Numbered from the stretch's first letter, positions 17,035-27,374 are shown. The stretch: 64,000 bases of DNA from Synechococcus sp. CC9605 (GCF_000012625.1 NC_007516.1:1674001-1738000), one strand, 5' to 3'. The notes: generated by a model not told the origin, from the sequence alone. Program-made: numbers and translations.

Positions 17035-18117
17035 TTACGCAAGAACTAATGTGCCGCCTGCTGCTTGATCGCAGGCCACACGACTGGCCACGCCCTCGGC
17101 CAGTCCAGGCAGCATCGGTTGCCCACTGCGAATGCTTTCGGCCCACCAGCCCAGCACCCGCACCACAGGGGCGATGCGACCATCCGTCCAGGTTTGCGGG
17201 AAGACGAGGTCGGCATCGGTTTCCACGGCGCGGAAGGGCTCACCGAGCGGGGCGTGCTGCAACTCAAAGCCATGGACGTAGTCCTTCTGATTGGTGCTGC
17301 TGAGCAGCAGCGATCCCGAGGAGCCCACCACATCAAGGCAGAAACCGCAGCCGTTGCGCGACACGGAACTGAGGCTGACCTGTGCCGGCACCGGCAGGTC
17401 CTGCCTGCCCTGCCATTGGGCAACGGCCTGCAGCAGCGACACATCGGGGGCATCCACGGTGGCCAGACCACCATCTGGGTGAGGGCGTTGCTTGATCGAA
17501 ACGCCGTTGAGGGCCTGAACAGCCCCCAGGGGGCCGATCAGCCAGGCCAGCATGTCCACGGCATGGGTTCCCAGGGCTCCGATCACGCCGCCGCCCTGAT
17601 CCGCCTGGGCATACCAGTTCCAGCCGCGCTGGGGATCGGCACGGCTGCCCATCAACCAGTCGAGCTTCACAAGCCAGGGTGTGCCGACAGCGCCGGCCTG
17701 CAGCAGGCGTGCGGCCTGCATGAACAGGGGAACAGCCCGGTACTCGTAATCCACAGCCACCGACAGTCCCCGGGCCAGGGCCAGCCGCTGTAGCTCCCGG
17801 GCTTGATCGGCATGCAGCGCGATGGGCTTTTCCAGCAGCAGGTGCTTGCCCGCCTCCAAGGCCCGGCGGGCCAGATCAAAGCGAGGTGCGGGGGGAGTGG
17901 CGATGATCACCGCGTCCACCGCGGGATCGGCCAGCAGGGCATCCCAATCGCTGAATCCCCTCAAGCCATGGGCGGCTGTGGCGGCATCCAGGCGCTTCTG
18001 ACGCGGGTGCCAGAGGGCCACCGCCTCAAGATCAGTCGCTGCCGCAAGGGCCGGCAGGTGCACCTTCTCCCCGAAGCCGAGACCGGCTACTGCAACACCA
18101 AGGGGCTGTGGAGACAT
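17035..18117 (-). CDS. Gfo/Idh/MocA-family oxidoreductase
   Basis: 360 residues from ATG 18117 (MSPQPLGVAVAGLGFGEKV). The Rossmann motif is GVAVAGLGFGEKVHLPAL. The family EKP motif is seen as LLLEKPIALHADQA with the usual catalytic Lys. The C-terminal alpha/beta domain has GGGVIGALGTHAVDMLAWL, as in dehydrogenases acting on sugars. Substrate unknown. The frame continues upstream in an unlikely N-terminal extension. It starts 1 bp from the stop of the next minus-strand gene, so it is probably in an operon with it and accD. Confidence 0.88.
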   Translation of the reverse strand: MSPQPLGVAVAGLGFGEKVHLPALAAATDLEAVALWHPRQKRLDAATAAHGLRGFSDWDALLADPAVDAVIIATPPAPRFDLARRALEAGKHLLLEKPIALHADQARELQRLALARGLSVAVDYEYRAVPLFMQAARLLQAGAVGTPWLVKLDWLMGSRADPQRGWNWYAQADQGGGVIGALGTHAVDMLAWLIGPLGAVQALNGVSIKQRPHPDGGLATVDAPDVSLLQAVAQWQGRQDLPVPAQVSLSSVSRNGCGFCLDVVGSSGSLLLSSTNQKDYVHGFELQHAPLGEPFRAVETDADLVFPQTWTDGRIAPVVRVLGWWAESIRSGQPMLPGLAEGVASRVACDQAAGGTLVLA

Positions 18118-18118
18118 C

Positions 18119-18490
18119 TCAGCTGGAGAGGGGTTCAGTGCAGACAGCCTCAATCACGGAGGTGATCAGCCCGTCATCCCCGGCCGGCTGCCATTGAGCA
18201 CGAAAACGCGGCAAACCGTTCACCTGTTTGTCGCGATATAGCTGCTGGGAGCAGTCCAGCTGCATCACATAGAGCTCTCCTGAGGGCTGATCCTCGTCCT
18301 CGCTGGCCGCTGGGGTGAACCGGCTCAGCACGGTTCGATATCCATCCCGATCGATGCGCACACTGCCGCGGTCCCACCACTGCTGGCCAGCCTGGGTGGC
18401 AGGCACCTCAATCCATTCCACGGGGCCCGCCAGCACGGGGGCGACCCAGCAGAGCAAGGCCAGGATCAGAACAAAACCAGCTCGGATCAT
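18119..18490 (-). CDS. secreted hypothetical protein
   Basis: 123 residues with a clear signal peptide ([16 protein letters not shown]). The mature part contains two Cys residues ([11 protein letters not shown] and [10 protein letters not shown]) that could pair, and a tryptophan-rich start ([12 protein letters not shown]). Proteins with a similar pattern are common in picocyanobacteria with no known role. It overlaps the end of accD by 4 bp, so it is translationally coupled. Confidence 0.65.
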   Translation of the reverse strand: MIRAGFVLILALLCWVAPVLAGPVEWIEVPATQAGQQWWDRGSVRIDRDGYRTVLSRFTPAASEDEDQPSGELYVMQLDCSQQLYRDKQVNGLPRFRAQWQPAGDDGLITSVIEAVCTEPLSS

Positions 18491-19368
18491 GCGCTGGTGA
18501 GCTCCATCGGTTTGCAGCCGTGCAGGCGCAGAAGATTGGCCAGGGTGGAGCGCAGCTGGGTGCGGGGAACGATCGTGTCCACGAAGCCGTGCTCCTGCAG
18601 ATATTCAGCTGTCTGGAAATTGTCGGGAAGCTTCTCGCGCAGGGTCTGCTCAATCACCCGACGCCCAGCAAAACCAATCAACGCCTTCGGTTCCGCCAGG
18701 ATCAGATCGCCCAGCATGGCGAAACTGGCGGTCACACCCCCTGTGGTGGGGTGGGTGAGCAAAGGCATGTAGAGCAGCTCGGCTTCCCGGTGGCGTTCGA
18801 GCGCGCCAGAGATCTTCGCCATCTGCATCAGGCTTAGCATCCCCTCTTGCATCCGGGCACCGCCGGAGGCACAGACGATCAGCAGCGGCAGCTTGCGGGC
18901 GGTGGAGTCCTCGATCAGACGGGTGATCTTCTCGCCGACCACGGAGCCCATCGATCCACCCATGAAGCGGAAGTCCATCGCTGCCAGGCCCATGGGGATG
19001 CCTTCCACCCGGCAGAGCCCGGTGACCACACCATCCCGCAGCCCCGTCGAAGCCTGACTTTCCCGCAACCGGTCGGCATAGGCACGCCGGTCTTTGAATC
19101 CGAGGGGATCCACCGGTGCCAGATCCGCGTTCAGCACCTGAAAGCTGTCGGGATCTGCAATCAGTGCGATGCGTTCAGCACTGTCGATCCGGTGGTGATG
19201 GCCGCAGTTGGCGCAGACACTGGCGTTGAGTTTCAGGTCTTTGAGATAGACGACCTGACCACATTCCGGACATTTGCTCCACAGACCATCGCCTTCATCT
19301 GGTTCCTGCTTGACGTTGGCGACGTACTGACCCTTGCGGCGATCAGCAAACCAATCGAACAGAGACAC
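18487..19368 (-). CDS. accD: acetyl-CoA carboxylase carboxyltransferase subunit beta
   Basis: 293 residues. The N-terminal zinc ribbon [13 protein letters not shown]...[11 protein letters not shown] binds zinc; the crotonase-fold core includes [20 protein letters not shown] and [15 protein letters not shown], which build the oxyanion hole. With AccA it transfers carboxyl from biotin to acetyl-CoA in fatty-acid synthesis. The signatures and length fit cyanobacterial AccD. Confidence 0.97.
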   Translation of the reverse strand: MSLFDWFADRRKGQYVANVKQEPDEGDGLWSKCPECGQVVYLKDLKLNASVCANCGHHHRIDSAERIALIADPDSFQVLNADLAPVDPLGFKDRRAYADRLRESQASTGLRDGVVTGLCRVEGIPMGLAAMDFRFMGGSMGSVVGEKITRLIEDSTARKLPLLIVCASGGARMQEGMLSLMQMAKISGALERHREAELLYMPLLTHPTTGGVTASFAMLGDLILAEPKALIGFAGRRVIEQTLREKLPDNFQTAEYLQEHGFVDTIVPRTQLRSTLANLLRLHGCKPMELTSA

Positions 19369-19424
19369 ACAGGGCCGTCAGCTCACACCATTAAAAGCCG
19401 GCCCGGGAAATAGACGCTGATCGA

Positions 19425-20221
19425 TCAAGCGCCCAGCAGCATCAACCAGGTGCTCCACCACCACTGCGGACCGGTCAACCAAACCAACCAAATGCCCAGG
19501 GCAATGAAGGGACCGAAGGGGAACGGTTCCCTGGGGCCCAACTGGCCACTGAGACGCGCAGTGCTTCCGAACAAGGCTCCCGAGACAACCGCAAGGGCCA
19601 TTGCAGCTGCGATGCCCCCGGGCCCCAGCCAGGCGCCGCCCAGAGCCGCCAACTTGGCATCGCCCAGACCAAGCGCAGGCTGTCCCAACAACCGTTCGGC
19701 CAGGGCACTGAGACCTTCCAAAAGCAGCAGGTCCAACACCGCCGCGATCAAATGGCTGGCCAGAACGGGGATCCCAGCAGCCGCGCTGACGAGCAAGCCC
19801 AGCACCAACCCCCAGCGGCACAGGGGCTCCGGCAACCAAAGGAGATCCAGATCGATCAACACCAGTGGCAGCAGCAGCGCGATCAGGGGCAGCCCGGCCC
19901 AGGGGAGCCAGCGATCAGGCAGGCCTCCGCCAGCACCAGGCCACACCAACAGCGCCGAGATCCAGAGACCGGCACTTAGGGCCTCCACGGCGGGGTAACG
20001 CCAGCTGATCACCGCATCAAAATCACGGCAGCGCCCCCTCAGCAGCAGCCAACCGAGCACCGGGAGATGTCATGCCAGCGGATGGCATGGCCGCATTTGG
20101 GGCAGTGGCTGCCGGGAAAGACCACCGATTCCTGGCGGGGCAAGCGCCAGGCCATCACGTTGGTGAAGCTGCCGACGCAGGCGCCCAGCAGGCCTGTCCA
20201 AACCAGGATCAACCCTTCCAT
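19425..20221 (-). pseudogene. pilD: type IV prepilin peptidase PilD, interrupted by a frameshift
   Basis: The N-terminal frame (20039-20221) reads LLGACVGSFTNVMAWRLPRQESVV...[12 protein letters not shown] and then runs into a stop. The C-terminal frame (from about 20060) continues [23 protein letters not shown]...[16 protein letters not shown]. Restoring one base near 20066 (an A, giving HDNLPVLGW) joins them into a normal-length enzyme. The active-site Asp pair is visible as [10 protein letters not shown] and GLGDAK. The second zinc-site Cys pair is incomplete (RGRCRDF). PilD cleaves and N-methylates prepilins at the inner membrane. True pseudogene or sequence error cannot be told here. Confidence 0.85.
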
Positions 20222-20508
20222 CGGGTCCGGCCACGACTCGTGCGCCCCCGGATCAGATCGATGGCAATGAACTCCTCATCCGGCAGAAGAACAGGGGTCT
20301 CGAAAACCACACGGCCATCGGTTTCCTGCGGATCGATCACCACGCCGAGGGGCTCCTGCCCCGCAGTGCTGGAGAGATAGGCGAAATAAATGCGACGTGC
20401 CTGGGCGATCAGCGAGCGACTGTCAATGCGGTCCCAGCGGGGAGCCGAGAGCGCCCCCGAGGCTCCACGGATTTCAAAGGAGGGCGTTGACAAAGAAATA
20501 GAGCCCAC
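20209..20508 (-). CDS. conserved hypothetical protein
   Basis: 99 residues, soluble. It ends after the start of pilD (13-bp overlap), so the two are probably co-transcribed. The middle has IYFAYLSSTAGQEPLGVVID followed by GRVVFETPVLLP. No recognised family. Confidence 0.6.
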   Translation of the reverse strand: MGSISLSTPSFEIRGASGALSAPRWDRIDSRSLIAQARRIYFAYLSSTAGQEPLGVVIDPQETDGRVVFETPVLLPDEEFIAIDLIRGRTSRGRTRWKG

Positions 20509-20560
20509 CTGATCACTCAGATGGACCCATTGTAGAGACGATTGTTGTTAGTAGAAGCGA

Positions 20561-21463
20561 TCAGCTGAGCTTGTTCTTCTCTTCGATCATGCGGTGAATG
20601 ATCGGAGTGAGGATCAGTTCCATGGCGAAGCCCATCTTGCCGCCGTTCACCACGATGCTGGTGGGGCTGGACATGAAGGAATCGTGGATCATGTTCAGCA
20701 GGTAACCGAAGTCAATCCCCCACTTCTCACGAGCACCCTTGCGGAAGTGGATGATCACGAAGCTTTCATCCGGGGTCGGGATGTTCCGGCAGATGAAGGG
20801 GTTGGAGGTGTCCACGGTGGGAACACGCTGGAAGTTGATGTCGGTCTGGCTGAACTGCGGGCAAATGTGATTGATGTAATCAGGCATCCGGCGCAGGATC
20901 GTGTCAACGATAGCTTCAGCGGAATAACCACGCTCAGCGTTGTCGCGGTGGATTTTCTGAATCCACTCAAGGTTGGTGATCGGAACCACACCCACCAGAA
21001 GGTCGGCCAGGGCGGCCACGTCATAGCCCTCGCCCTTCACACCGCCATGAAGACCTTCGTAGAACAGCACGTCAGTGCCTGAAGGGATGTCTTCCCAAGG
21101 CGTAAACTGACCCGGCTCGAGGTTGACGCCCAGACGGGCGTTGTGTTCAGCCGCTTCTTCAACGCTGTGGAGGTAGTAGCGCTTCTGGCCAGCACCGGTT
21201 TCGCCGTAGGTGCGGAACAGTTCCTCGAGTTTGTCGAAGAGGTTGGCCTCAGGGCCGAAGTGGGAGAAGTTCTCACCCTTGGCCAGGGCATCCGCCATGG
21301 CCTGTTTCATGGGCATCCGCTCGTAGCGGTGGTAACTATCGCCTTCCACCACTGCAGGGGTAATGCCTTCCCTCGCAAAGATGTGCTCGAAGGCGCGCTT
21401 GACGGTGCTGGTTCCAGCTCCGGAAGAACCGGTAACAGCGACAACCGGATGACGCTTCGACAT
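20561..21463 (-). CDS. prk: phosphoribulokinase, class I-like (no P-loop cysteine)
   Basis: 300 residues. It phosphorylates ribulose-5-phosphate with ATP in the Calvin cycle. The P-loop is VTGSSGAGTSTVKRAFEHIF; other conserved parts are DVLFYEGLHGG, LVGVVPITNLEWIQKIHRD and FIRNIPTPDESFVII-like. The P-loop lacks the regulatory Cys of plant-type PRK (GDSGCGKST), and the length of 300 with these motifs is close to the proteobacterial (class I) enzyme. Classical thioredoxin/CP12 control through that Cys is therefore not expected. Confidence 0.95.
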   Translation of the reverse strand: MSKRHPVVAVTGSSGAGTSTVKRAFEHIFAREGITPAVVEGDSYHRYERMPMKQAMADALAKGENFSHFGPEANLFDKLEELFRTYGETGAGQKRYYLHSVEEAAEHNARLGVNLEPGQFTPWEDIPSGTDVLFYEGLHGGVKGEGYDVAALADLLVGVVPITNLEWIQKIHRDNAERGYSAEAIVDTILRRMPDYINHICPQFSQTDINFQRVPTVDTSNPFICRNIPTPDESFVIIHFRKGAREKWGIDFGYLLNMIHDSFMSSPTSIVVNGGKMGFAMELILTPIIHRMIEEKNKLS

Positions 21464-21527
21464 CGACGCAGGGACTACTGGCCCGGCGATCCTGCCAGAT
21501 CAGGGCCCGATTGCACCAATCTCAGGC

Positions 21528-22601
21528 TTACAGAGCTTTGAGCAATTGCTCACCCATGGCGCGACAACCCAGCTGGGTGCAGCCTTCTGCCATCAGATCC
21601 CCAGTACGGAAGCCACCGGCTAATACGGCATCCACAGCAGCCTCCAGATCATCGGCAGCCGCGGCCTGTTTGAGGCCGATGCGAAGCATCATTGCGGCCG
21701 ACAGCACCATGGCCATGGGATTGGCCTTGTCCTGACCGGCGATATCAGGAGCTGAACCATGCACAGGCTCAAACAGACCAGGGCCCTCACTGCCGAGGGA
21801 GGCGGAGGGAAGCATGCCGATGGAGCCGGTGAGCATCGCCGCCTCGTCGCTGAGGATGTCGCCGAAGAGGTTGCCAGTGAGCAGCACATCGAACTGGCGG
21901 GGATCACGCACCAGCTGCATTGCCGCGTTGTCCACATACATATGGCTCACCTCCACAGGGCCATAGCTGGGCGCCATGGCATCCACCCGGTCTCGCCAGA
22001 GCTGGCTCACATCCAGCACATTCGCTTTGTCCACCGAGCAGAGCCGGCCCCGCCGCTCCTGGGCGATCTCAAAGGCCACCTTCGCGATCCGATCCACCTC
22101 CGAGGCGGAGTAGGTCATGGTGTTGAAACCGCGCTCGTCTCCCTCGGTCTCGATGCGTCCCTTGGGCTGACCGAAATAAATCCCCCCGGTGAGTTCCCGC
22201 ACCACCATCAGGTCCACCCCCTCGATCACCTCACGCTTGAGGCTGCTGGCGTCGATGAGGGCCGGAACAATCTTCACCGGCCGCAGATTGGCGAACAGCT
22301 CCATGCCGGCGCGCAGGCCCAGCAGGCCGGTCTCCGGCCGTTTCTCACGGGGAAGGCTGTCAAAGCAAGGGCTGCCGATAGCGGCCAGCAACACAGCATC
22401 GGCTGCCTTGCAGGCGTCGAGGGTGCTGGCGGGCAGCGGCTCACCAGTGGCATCGATGGCACTGCCGCCGATGGGCTGTTCTTCGAAGCTCAGCGAAAAG
22501 CCATGGCGCCGGCTCACCACCTCCAGCAGCTGGCGGGCGACAGCGGTGATCTCGGGGCCGATGCCATCACCGGGCAGGAGAACAACGCGGTGCTGAGCCA
22601 T
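21528..22601 (-). CDS. leuB: 3-isopropylmalate dehydrogenase
   Basis: 357 residues from ATG 22601 ([18 protein letters not shown]). It catalyses NAD-dependent oxidative decarboxylation of 3-isopropylmalate in leucine synthesis. Substrate-binding [15 protein letters not shown] and NAD-site [20 protein letters not shown] plus [18 protein letters not shown] are clear LeuB signatures. It is followed by lpxD upstream on the same strand, 32 bp apart. Confidence 0.96.
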   Translation of the reverse strand: MAQHRVVLLPGDGIGPEITAVARQLLEVVSRRHGFSLSFEEQPIGGSAIDATGEPLPASTLDACKAADAVLLAAIGSPCFDSLPREKRPETGLLGLRAGMELFANLRPVKIVPALIDASSLKREVIEGVDLMVVRELTGGIYFGQPKGRIETEGDERGFNTMTYSASEVDRIAKVAFEIAQERRGRLCSVDKANVLDVSQLWRDRVDAMAPSYGPVEVSHMYVDNAAMQLVRDPRQFDVLLTGNLFGDILSDEAAMLTGSIGMLPSASLGSEGPGLFEPVHGSAPDIAGQDKANPMAMVLSAAMMLRIGLKQAAAADDLEAAVDAVLAGGFRTGDLMAEGCTQLGCRAMGEQLLKAL

Positions 22602-22633
22602 GACGGTGCGGTGCGGCAGGTCGACCGCTGAGG

Positions 22634-23677
22634 TTACTGAGGGGTGTCCCGCTTGAGCTCCCGCAGGGTTTTGGCCATCTCCGGCAACTTGCTGAAGGTG
22701 TTGGCGCAACGGAGCCAGAGGCGGTTGGGGATCGCGGGGAAGCCACTCACCACCTCTCCAGGGGCCACATCACCGTGAATGCCGCTCTTGGAGCTGGCGA
22801 TGGCGCGGTCTCCCACCACAGCGCGATTGGCAACCCCCACCTGGCCGGCCAGGATCACCCCGTGGCCAATCCGGGCGCCGCCTGCGATGCCCACCTGGGA
22901 GGCGAAGGCACAGCCACGGCCGGTGGTGACGCCATGACCGATCTGCACAAGGTTGTCGATCTTGGTGCCGGCACCAATGCGGGTCTCCCCGACAGACGGG
23001 CGATCGATGGTGGTGCCGCAACCCACCTCAACGCCGTCCTCAAGAACCACCTGGCCGGTCTGCGGCATTTTTCGCCAGCCCTTCGCCGTCGGCACAAAGC
23101 CGAATCCCTCGGAGCCGACAACGGCATTGGAGTTCACCACACAGCCACGGCCCAGTCGGCTGCCGGGGTGAAGCACGGCATTGGCGTGCAGCTCGCAGCC
23201 ATCACCCACCACCACGTCGTCGTAGATCACCACCCCGGGGTGAACGATGCAGTCGGCGCCAAGACGGCTTCCCTCCCCGATGCAGACCCGCGGGCCCACC
23301 GCTGTGCCGGGCCCGACCACAGCCCGTTCATCGATCACCGCCGAGGGGTGAATCTCCGCCAAGGGCCGGCGGCGGGGATACAACTGATCGAGGGCTTCAG
23401 CAAAGGCCAGACGCGGATCGGCGAAGACCGCAAAGGCGATGCCACGCTGCGACGCCAGATCAATCAAATCCTGTTGGTCGGGCAGCAACAGGGCACCCAC
23501 ACCGCTGGCGCCCAGAGCCGCCGTGAGGGCGTTGCCCTTCTCCAGAAAGCTGAGCTGCGCCGCTGAGGCCTGATCGAGGGAAGCGGCACCCTCAAGCCAT
23601 GGGTCCAACCCCGCCTGGCTCCAACGCAGGCCTGCATCACCGGTCTGCAGAACCTTGATCAGGGTGCTGAAACGCAT
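22634..23677 (-). CDS. lpxD: UDP-3-O-acylglucosamine N-acyltransferase
   Basis: 347 residues from ATG 23677 ([11 protein letters not shown]). N-terminal uridine-binding domain, then a left-handed beta helix built from hexapeptide repeats ([17 protein letters not shown]..., [13 protein letters not shown]...). The catalytic His region appears as [13 protein letters not shown]. It adds the second acyl chain in lipid A synthesis. An in-frame ATG at 23710 would add 11 residues; the shorter form fits LpxD better. Its N-terminus faces proB, 36 bp away. Confidence 0.94.
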
Positions 23678-23712
23678 GGAGGCCAGGGCAGTCCGGCGGA
23701 TCGTAGACATGG

Positions 23713-24786
23713 TTATCGGCTGCGCAGCACAAGGCCATCGCGATGCACCACCACCGGGGAGGACTCTCCGGGAGATGGGTCATTCATCGCGGCCCGCAAC
23801 TGGTCGCTGTCCATCGAACAGAGGCCACGGCCCAGATCCTCACCATCAGGGTCCAGCAACTGAATGGGTTGATTGGCGGCGAAGTCACCCCGCACCGCCG
23901 TAACACCTACCAGCAGCAGGGACGCACCACGGTGCTGCAGCGCCGCACAGGCTCCCGCATCCAGCTGCAGTTCACCCTCAGGTCGAAGCACATGGGCAAG
24001 CCAACTGCGTCGATTGCCCAGGGGTTCAGGGTGGGGATGGAACACCGTCCCTCCCCGTTGACCCTGCAACAAGGCCTCAAGGCGAGCGGGATCGCGCCCG
24101 TCGGCGAGCTGCACGGTGATGCCACTGGCGGTGGCGATGCGGGCTGCCGCCAGCTTCGTGGTCATGCCCCCGGTGCCCCAGCGCCCCCCGTCGCCGGCCC
24201 CCTGTTCCAACGAATCCAGCTCCCGAGGGTGGCGAATATCCGAGATCGGTTCGGCGTTGGCATCAACCCGCGGATCCGAGGAATAGAGGCGATCAACATC
24301 CGTAAGCAGGATCAGTTGCTGCGCTTCAACGGCGGCGGCCACCAAAGCCGAGAGGGTGTCGTTGTCGCCGAAGCGCAACTCCGCCGGCGAAAGGGCATCG
24401 TTCTCGTTGATCACCGGCAGCACCCCCCAGCTCAGCAGCTGCCGCAAGGTGCCCGAAGCATTCTGGTAGCGACGGCGATCGGCCAGGTCGGAGCGGGTCA
24501 GCAGCACCTGGGCCACGGAACGGCCATGGCGGGCCATGGCCCGTTCATACAGCCCCATCAGCGCTCCCTGGCCGATGGCTGCAGCCGCCTGCAGGGCCAC
24601 CACCGTGTCAGGTCGGTTGGTGAGGGCCAGCTTCTGGCAGCCCAGCCCGACGGCACCACTGGTGACCAGCACCACCTGATCACCGCGGTCCATGGCCCCT
24701 GCGAAGCAGCGGGCATAGCCATCAATCGTGGTGGCGGTCTCCCCCCGAAGCAGGCTGGTGCCGATTTTCACGACCCACAGGGTCAT
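23713..24786 (-). CDS. proB: glutamate 5-kinase
   Basis: 357 residues. First step of proline synthesis, forming glutamyl-5-phosphate. [17 protein letters not shown] holds the nucleotide-binding Lys/Gly; [16 protein letters not shown] and [21 protein letters not shown] bind glutamate; a C-terminal PUA domain is present (about residues 270-357). It is coupled to the yqeG gene upstream by a 4-bp overlap. Confidence 0.95.
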
Positions 24787-25304
24787 GCTGAAGGCGCCCC
24801 CATCACACGAGCCATGACGCGTTCAAACCGCTGCACCCGGTCATGGCTGCAGGGCTTGCCGTCGTCTCGAACCGGGCGCACCAACACCGTGTAAAGCCCC
24901 ATTCGGTTGCCGCAGAGCACATCCGTGAACAGGCGGTCACCGATCATCGCGATCGCCTCCGGTGGCAGCGCAAGATCACGAACCACACTGCGCAGGGCAC
25001 CACGGCGGGGCTTGCCGGCACCAAAGGTGAAGCTGACCTGCAGCTGATCGGCCACGGCAGCAATCCGCTCGCGGGAGGGGTTGTTGCTGAACAGATGCAA
25101 CTGCAGGCGGCGGCCGGCATCCACCAGCCAGTCGCGTACCGGCCCTGGCAGGGTTACGTCGCGACCGGGCAGAAGGGTTCTATCGACGTCAATCACGGCG
25201 GCCTTCAGGCCTTGGGCCGTGAGGTGGGGCAGCGAAAGCTGGGCGATGGTGAGCTGGGAATCCCAATTGGGGATCAACCAGTGCTGTGCCGTCAATCCGG
25301 CCAT
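24783..25304 (-). CDS. YqeG-family HAD IIIA phosphatase
   Basis: 173 residues. HAD motif I is AAVIDVDRTLLPG (DxDxT), motif II is LFSNNPSRERI, and the motif III/IV region is GAGKPRR...MIGDRLFTDV. The family YqeG/GEP4 includes phosphatidylglycerophosphate phosphatases; that activity is plausible given pgsA in this window, but not proven. It overlaps both neighbours (proB by 4 bp, the DUF3727-like gene by 13 bp). Confidence 0.9.
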   Translation of the reverse strand: MAGLTAQHWLIPNWDSQLTIAQLSLPHLTAQGLKAAVIDVDRTLLPGRDVTLPGPVRDWLVDAGRRLQLHLFSNNPSRERIAAVADQLQVSFTFGAGKPRRGALRSVVRDLALPPEAIAMIGDRLFTDVLCGNRMGLYTVLVRPVRDDGKPCSHDRVQRFERVMARVMGAPSA

Positions 25305-25846
25305 TCACGCTCCTCCAGTTCCGCCTCAATCAAGGGTTGAACGCGGTCGAGCTCATCGTCGCTCAGCAGCACGGCCTGGCCATCCACCATTCGCACCAAC
25401 ACCAGGAACGGATCAAGAGGGATGTAGAGACCGTATTCCTCCGCTTCAACCATGAAGCTCACCAGCAGTTCAAAGGTCTCGGCGTCCTCATCAACATCGT
25501 CATCCTCCTCCAGCTCATCGAGCTCGTCCTGATCCGGCTCCTCCAATTCACCACTGACGGTGAGGGTGATCGCCGATCGCACCAGGACCAGATCGTGCTC
25601 CTGGAGCACCACATCAGCCACCGAGAGAATCGGCTCGCTGCTGGCAACTTCCGTGATCGGCACCGGCTCAGCATCGTCATTGAGCCGAAACAGCGACACA
25701 GGTGTATCTACCGGCGAGAGCAGGGCGTAGTCCTGCCCCTCGATCGGGATCAGATGCTCGAGGAAACACAGCAGGTCGTGGCCCTCGCGGTCGCGGACCA
25801 GCAGGGTGGGGTGATCGCTGCTCTTACCGGGGCCCGACTCAGACAT
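25292..25846 (-). CDS. DUF3727-like acidic protein
   Basis: 184 residues from ATG 25846 (MSESGPGKSSDHPTLLV). A strongly acidic stretch (ELDELEEDDDVDEDAE) lies in the middle, with segments CFLEHLIPIEGQDYALLSPV and YGLYIPLDPFLVLVRMVDG matching DUF3727, found in cyanobacteria and plastid-bearing eukaryotes, commonly beside ruvX and yqeG as here. Function unknown. Confidence 0.8.
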   Translation of the reverse strand: MSESGPGKSSDHPTLLVRDREGHDLLCFLEHLIPIEGQDYALLSPVDTPVSLFRLNDDAEPVPITEVASSEPILSVADVVLQEHDLVLVRSAITLTVSGELEEPDQDELDELEEDDDVDEDAETFELLVSFMVEAEEYGLYIPLDPFLVLVRMVDGQAVLLSDDELDRVQPLIEAELEEREWPD

Positions 25847-25866
25847 CGACGCGGCTCTGACTGGGC

Positions 25867-26343
25867 TCAGGATCCACCATCGCCCGCCCCGGCGCCCGAC
25901 CTTGACGCAGTCTGTTGGGCCGGTTTGAGCTCCGGACCCTCCGCCAGCCATTGCTCCAGCAGCAGGGCGGCGGCTGCACTGTCGAGACGTCCGCTGCGGT
26001 CGCCCTTCAGCCCGAACTGTTCACCGGCCGCCCAGGTGCTGCTGTGTTCATTCACCCAGGCCAGGGGCAGATCGAGGGCGGCAGCCAGGCGCAGGCCGTA
26101 ACGCTGGCAATGCTCCGCCTGAGCGGTGGGCTGGCCCGCGGCATCCAGGGGCAAGCCCACCACGAGCCCCTGCACCGACCGTTCGCAGCAGTGGGCCTGC
26201 AGAACGACCAGATCGGCATCAAAGCGACCGCGGCGAAGGGCAGCGAGGGGCGTGACGCTGATGCCGAGGGCATCGCAGCCGGCCAGGCCGATGCGCCGCC
26301 GACCCACATCCAGGCTGAGGATCGAACAGGGACGCGGCCGCAT
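25867..26343 (-). CDS. ruvX: RuvX/YqgF family nuclease (putative Holliday junction resolvase)
   Basis: 158 residues. RNase H-like fold with LSLDVGRRRIGLAGCDALG (catalytic Asp), VVGLPLDAAGQPTAQ, WVNEHSST and final Asp region LDSAAAALLLEQW. In other bacteria the protein acts in 16S rRNA 5'-end maturation and has been proposed as a resolvase. Its start overlaps the next gene by 1 bp. Confidence 0.92.
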   Translation of the reverse strand: MRPRPCSILSLDVGRRRIGLAGCDALGISVTPLAALRRGRFDADLVVLQAHCCERSVQGLVVGLPLDAAGQPTAQAEHCQRYGLRLAAALDLPLAWVNEHSSTWAAGEQFGLKGDRSGRLDSAAAALLLEQWLAEGPELKPAQQTASRSGAGAGDGGS

Positions 26344-27374
26344 CAGTGCCGATCACCCAGACTCGGCGTGGGCAGGGGTGTGCCCTGGGGCCGTAAGCGA
26401 CCAAGCACCTGATCAAGCGATCGGGTCAGCTGCAGGTTGCGCTGGGGGGACTGACGCCGCCACATGCTGCGTCCAAGTAGCAGCTGCTCATCGCCACGGG
26501 TCCAGCCCTCCGCCTCCAGGATCCGGCTCAGGGGTGCATCGTCGAAAGCCGTGAGCAGCCCGCGGGGGCGGCCGCACTGAAGGATCCTGTTCAGAACGTG
26601 GGGAAGCGCCTGATCCAGCCGGGGATCCCAGGCGAGATCGCGCATCAGCTCCAGCACGCCGGCCTCTCCCGCATCGGGTAGGCGGATGGATCCCGCCAAC
26701 ACAGCGTCTCCGGCCATGAGCACGCCGCAGCCGGGACCGTTCCGGTCCAGCAGATCCAGCCAATGGCGGTCGGTGATCTGACGCAGGTGGCTGTGGCTGC
26801 CGCCCTGCTCGATCGGCCAGAGCAACTGGGCGGTACGGCGGTTCAAGGCCCCCCAGCGCAGACCCGCAGACAGCTGATCGCTGCTCGGTGGCTCAACCAC
26901 AGCCCCTGGTGGACACCAGCACTGATAAGGGCGCAGCGGTTGAAAGCCCAGCTCTCGCAAAAGGGCAATGGAATCGGCATCGGTGGCCGGGCAGCGGATC
27001 ACCCAGCTGCAGATCTGGGCCGTCCAGGACTGCAGGGCCTGCTGAAGCAGGGAGTGCTGAATGGTGCGATGGCTGTGATCGTCCAGCGGCCCCAGCAGCT
27101 CCGGCAAATGGAGGATCCAGCAACTGCCGCGACGGTTGAACGGCCGGGCCACCACACTGGCTACCGGACGGTCGCCGTCGAGGGCGATCAGGCAACGGGG
27201 CGAGCGGCTGGGGAGCAGATCAGGAAAGCGCTGCTCAACTCTCGAGAGCCATTCACCGATCAGAAAGCCCTGAAAGCGTGAGAGCTGATCAATCGGAGCG
27301 TCCTGAATCCACTTGGCCAGGTGGGCCGGATTGAGGGGCTCAATGCGGATGGAGGTGGTCTTGGGTTCTGTCAC
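26343..27374 (-). CDS. hypothetical protein, possibly GNAT-like
   Basis: 343 residues, soluble. The pattern RCLIALDGDRPVASVVARP and LLRELGFQPLRPYQCW resembles an acetyltransferase (GNAT) fold with a degenerate second copy (GVLMAGDAVLAGSIRLP ... ILEAEGWTR), but the acetyl-CoA motif is not clear. Cyanobacterial gene beside ruvX; role unknown. Confidence 0.6.
   Translation of the reverse strand: MTEPKTTSIRIEPLNPAHLAKWIQDAPIDQLSRFQGFLIGEWLSRVEQRFPDLLPSRSPRCLIALDGDRPVASVVARPFNRRGSCWILHLPELLGPLDDHSHRTIQHSLLQQALQSWTAQICSWVIRCPATDADSIALLRELGFQPLRPYQCWCPPGAVVEPPSSDQLSAGLRWGALNRRTAQLLWPIEQGGSHSHLRQITDRHWLDLLDRNGPGCGVLMAGDAVLAGSIRLPDAGEAGVLELMRDLAWDPRLDQALPHVLNRILQCGRPRGLLTAFDDAPLSRILEAEGWTRGDEQLLLGRSMWRRQSPQRNLQLTRSLDQVLGRLRPQGTPLPTPSLGDRH

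Noticed and set aside
21759-22631. 290-codon plus-strand frame opposite leuB
   Set aside because: Shadow of a high-GC coding gene; no recognisable fold.
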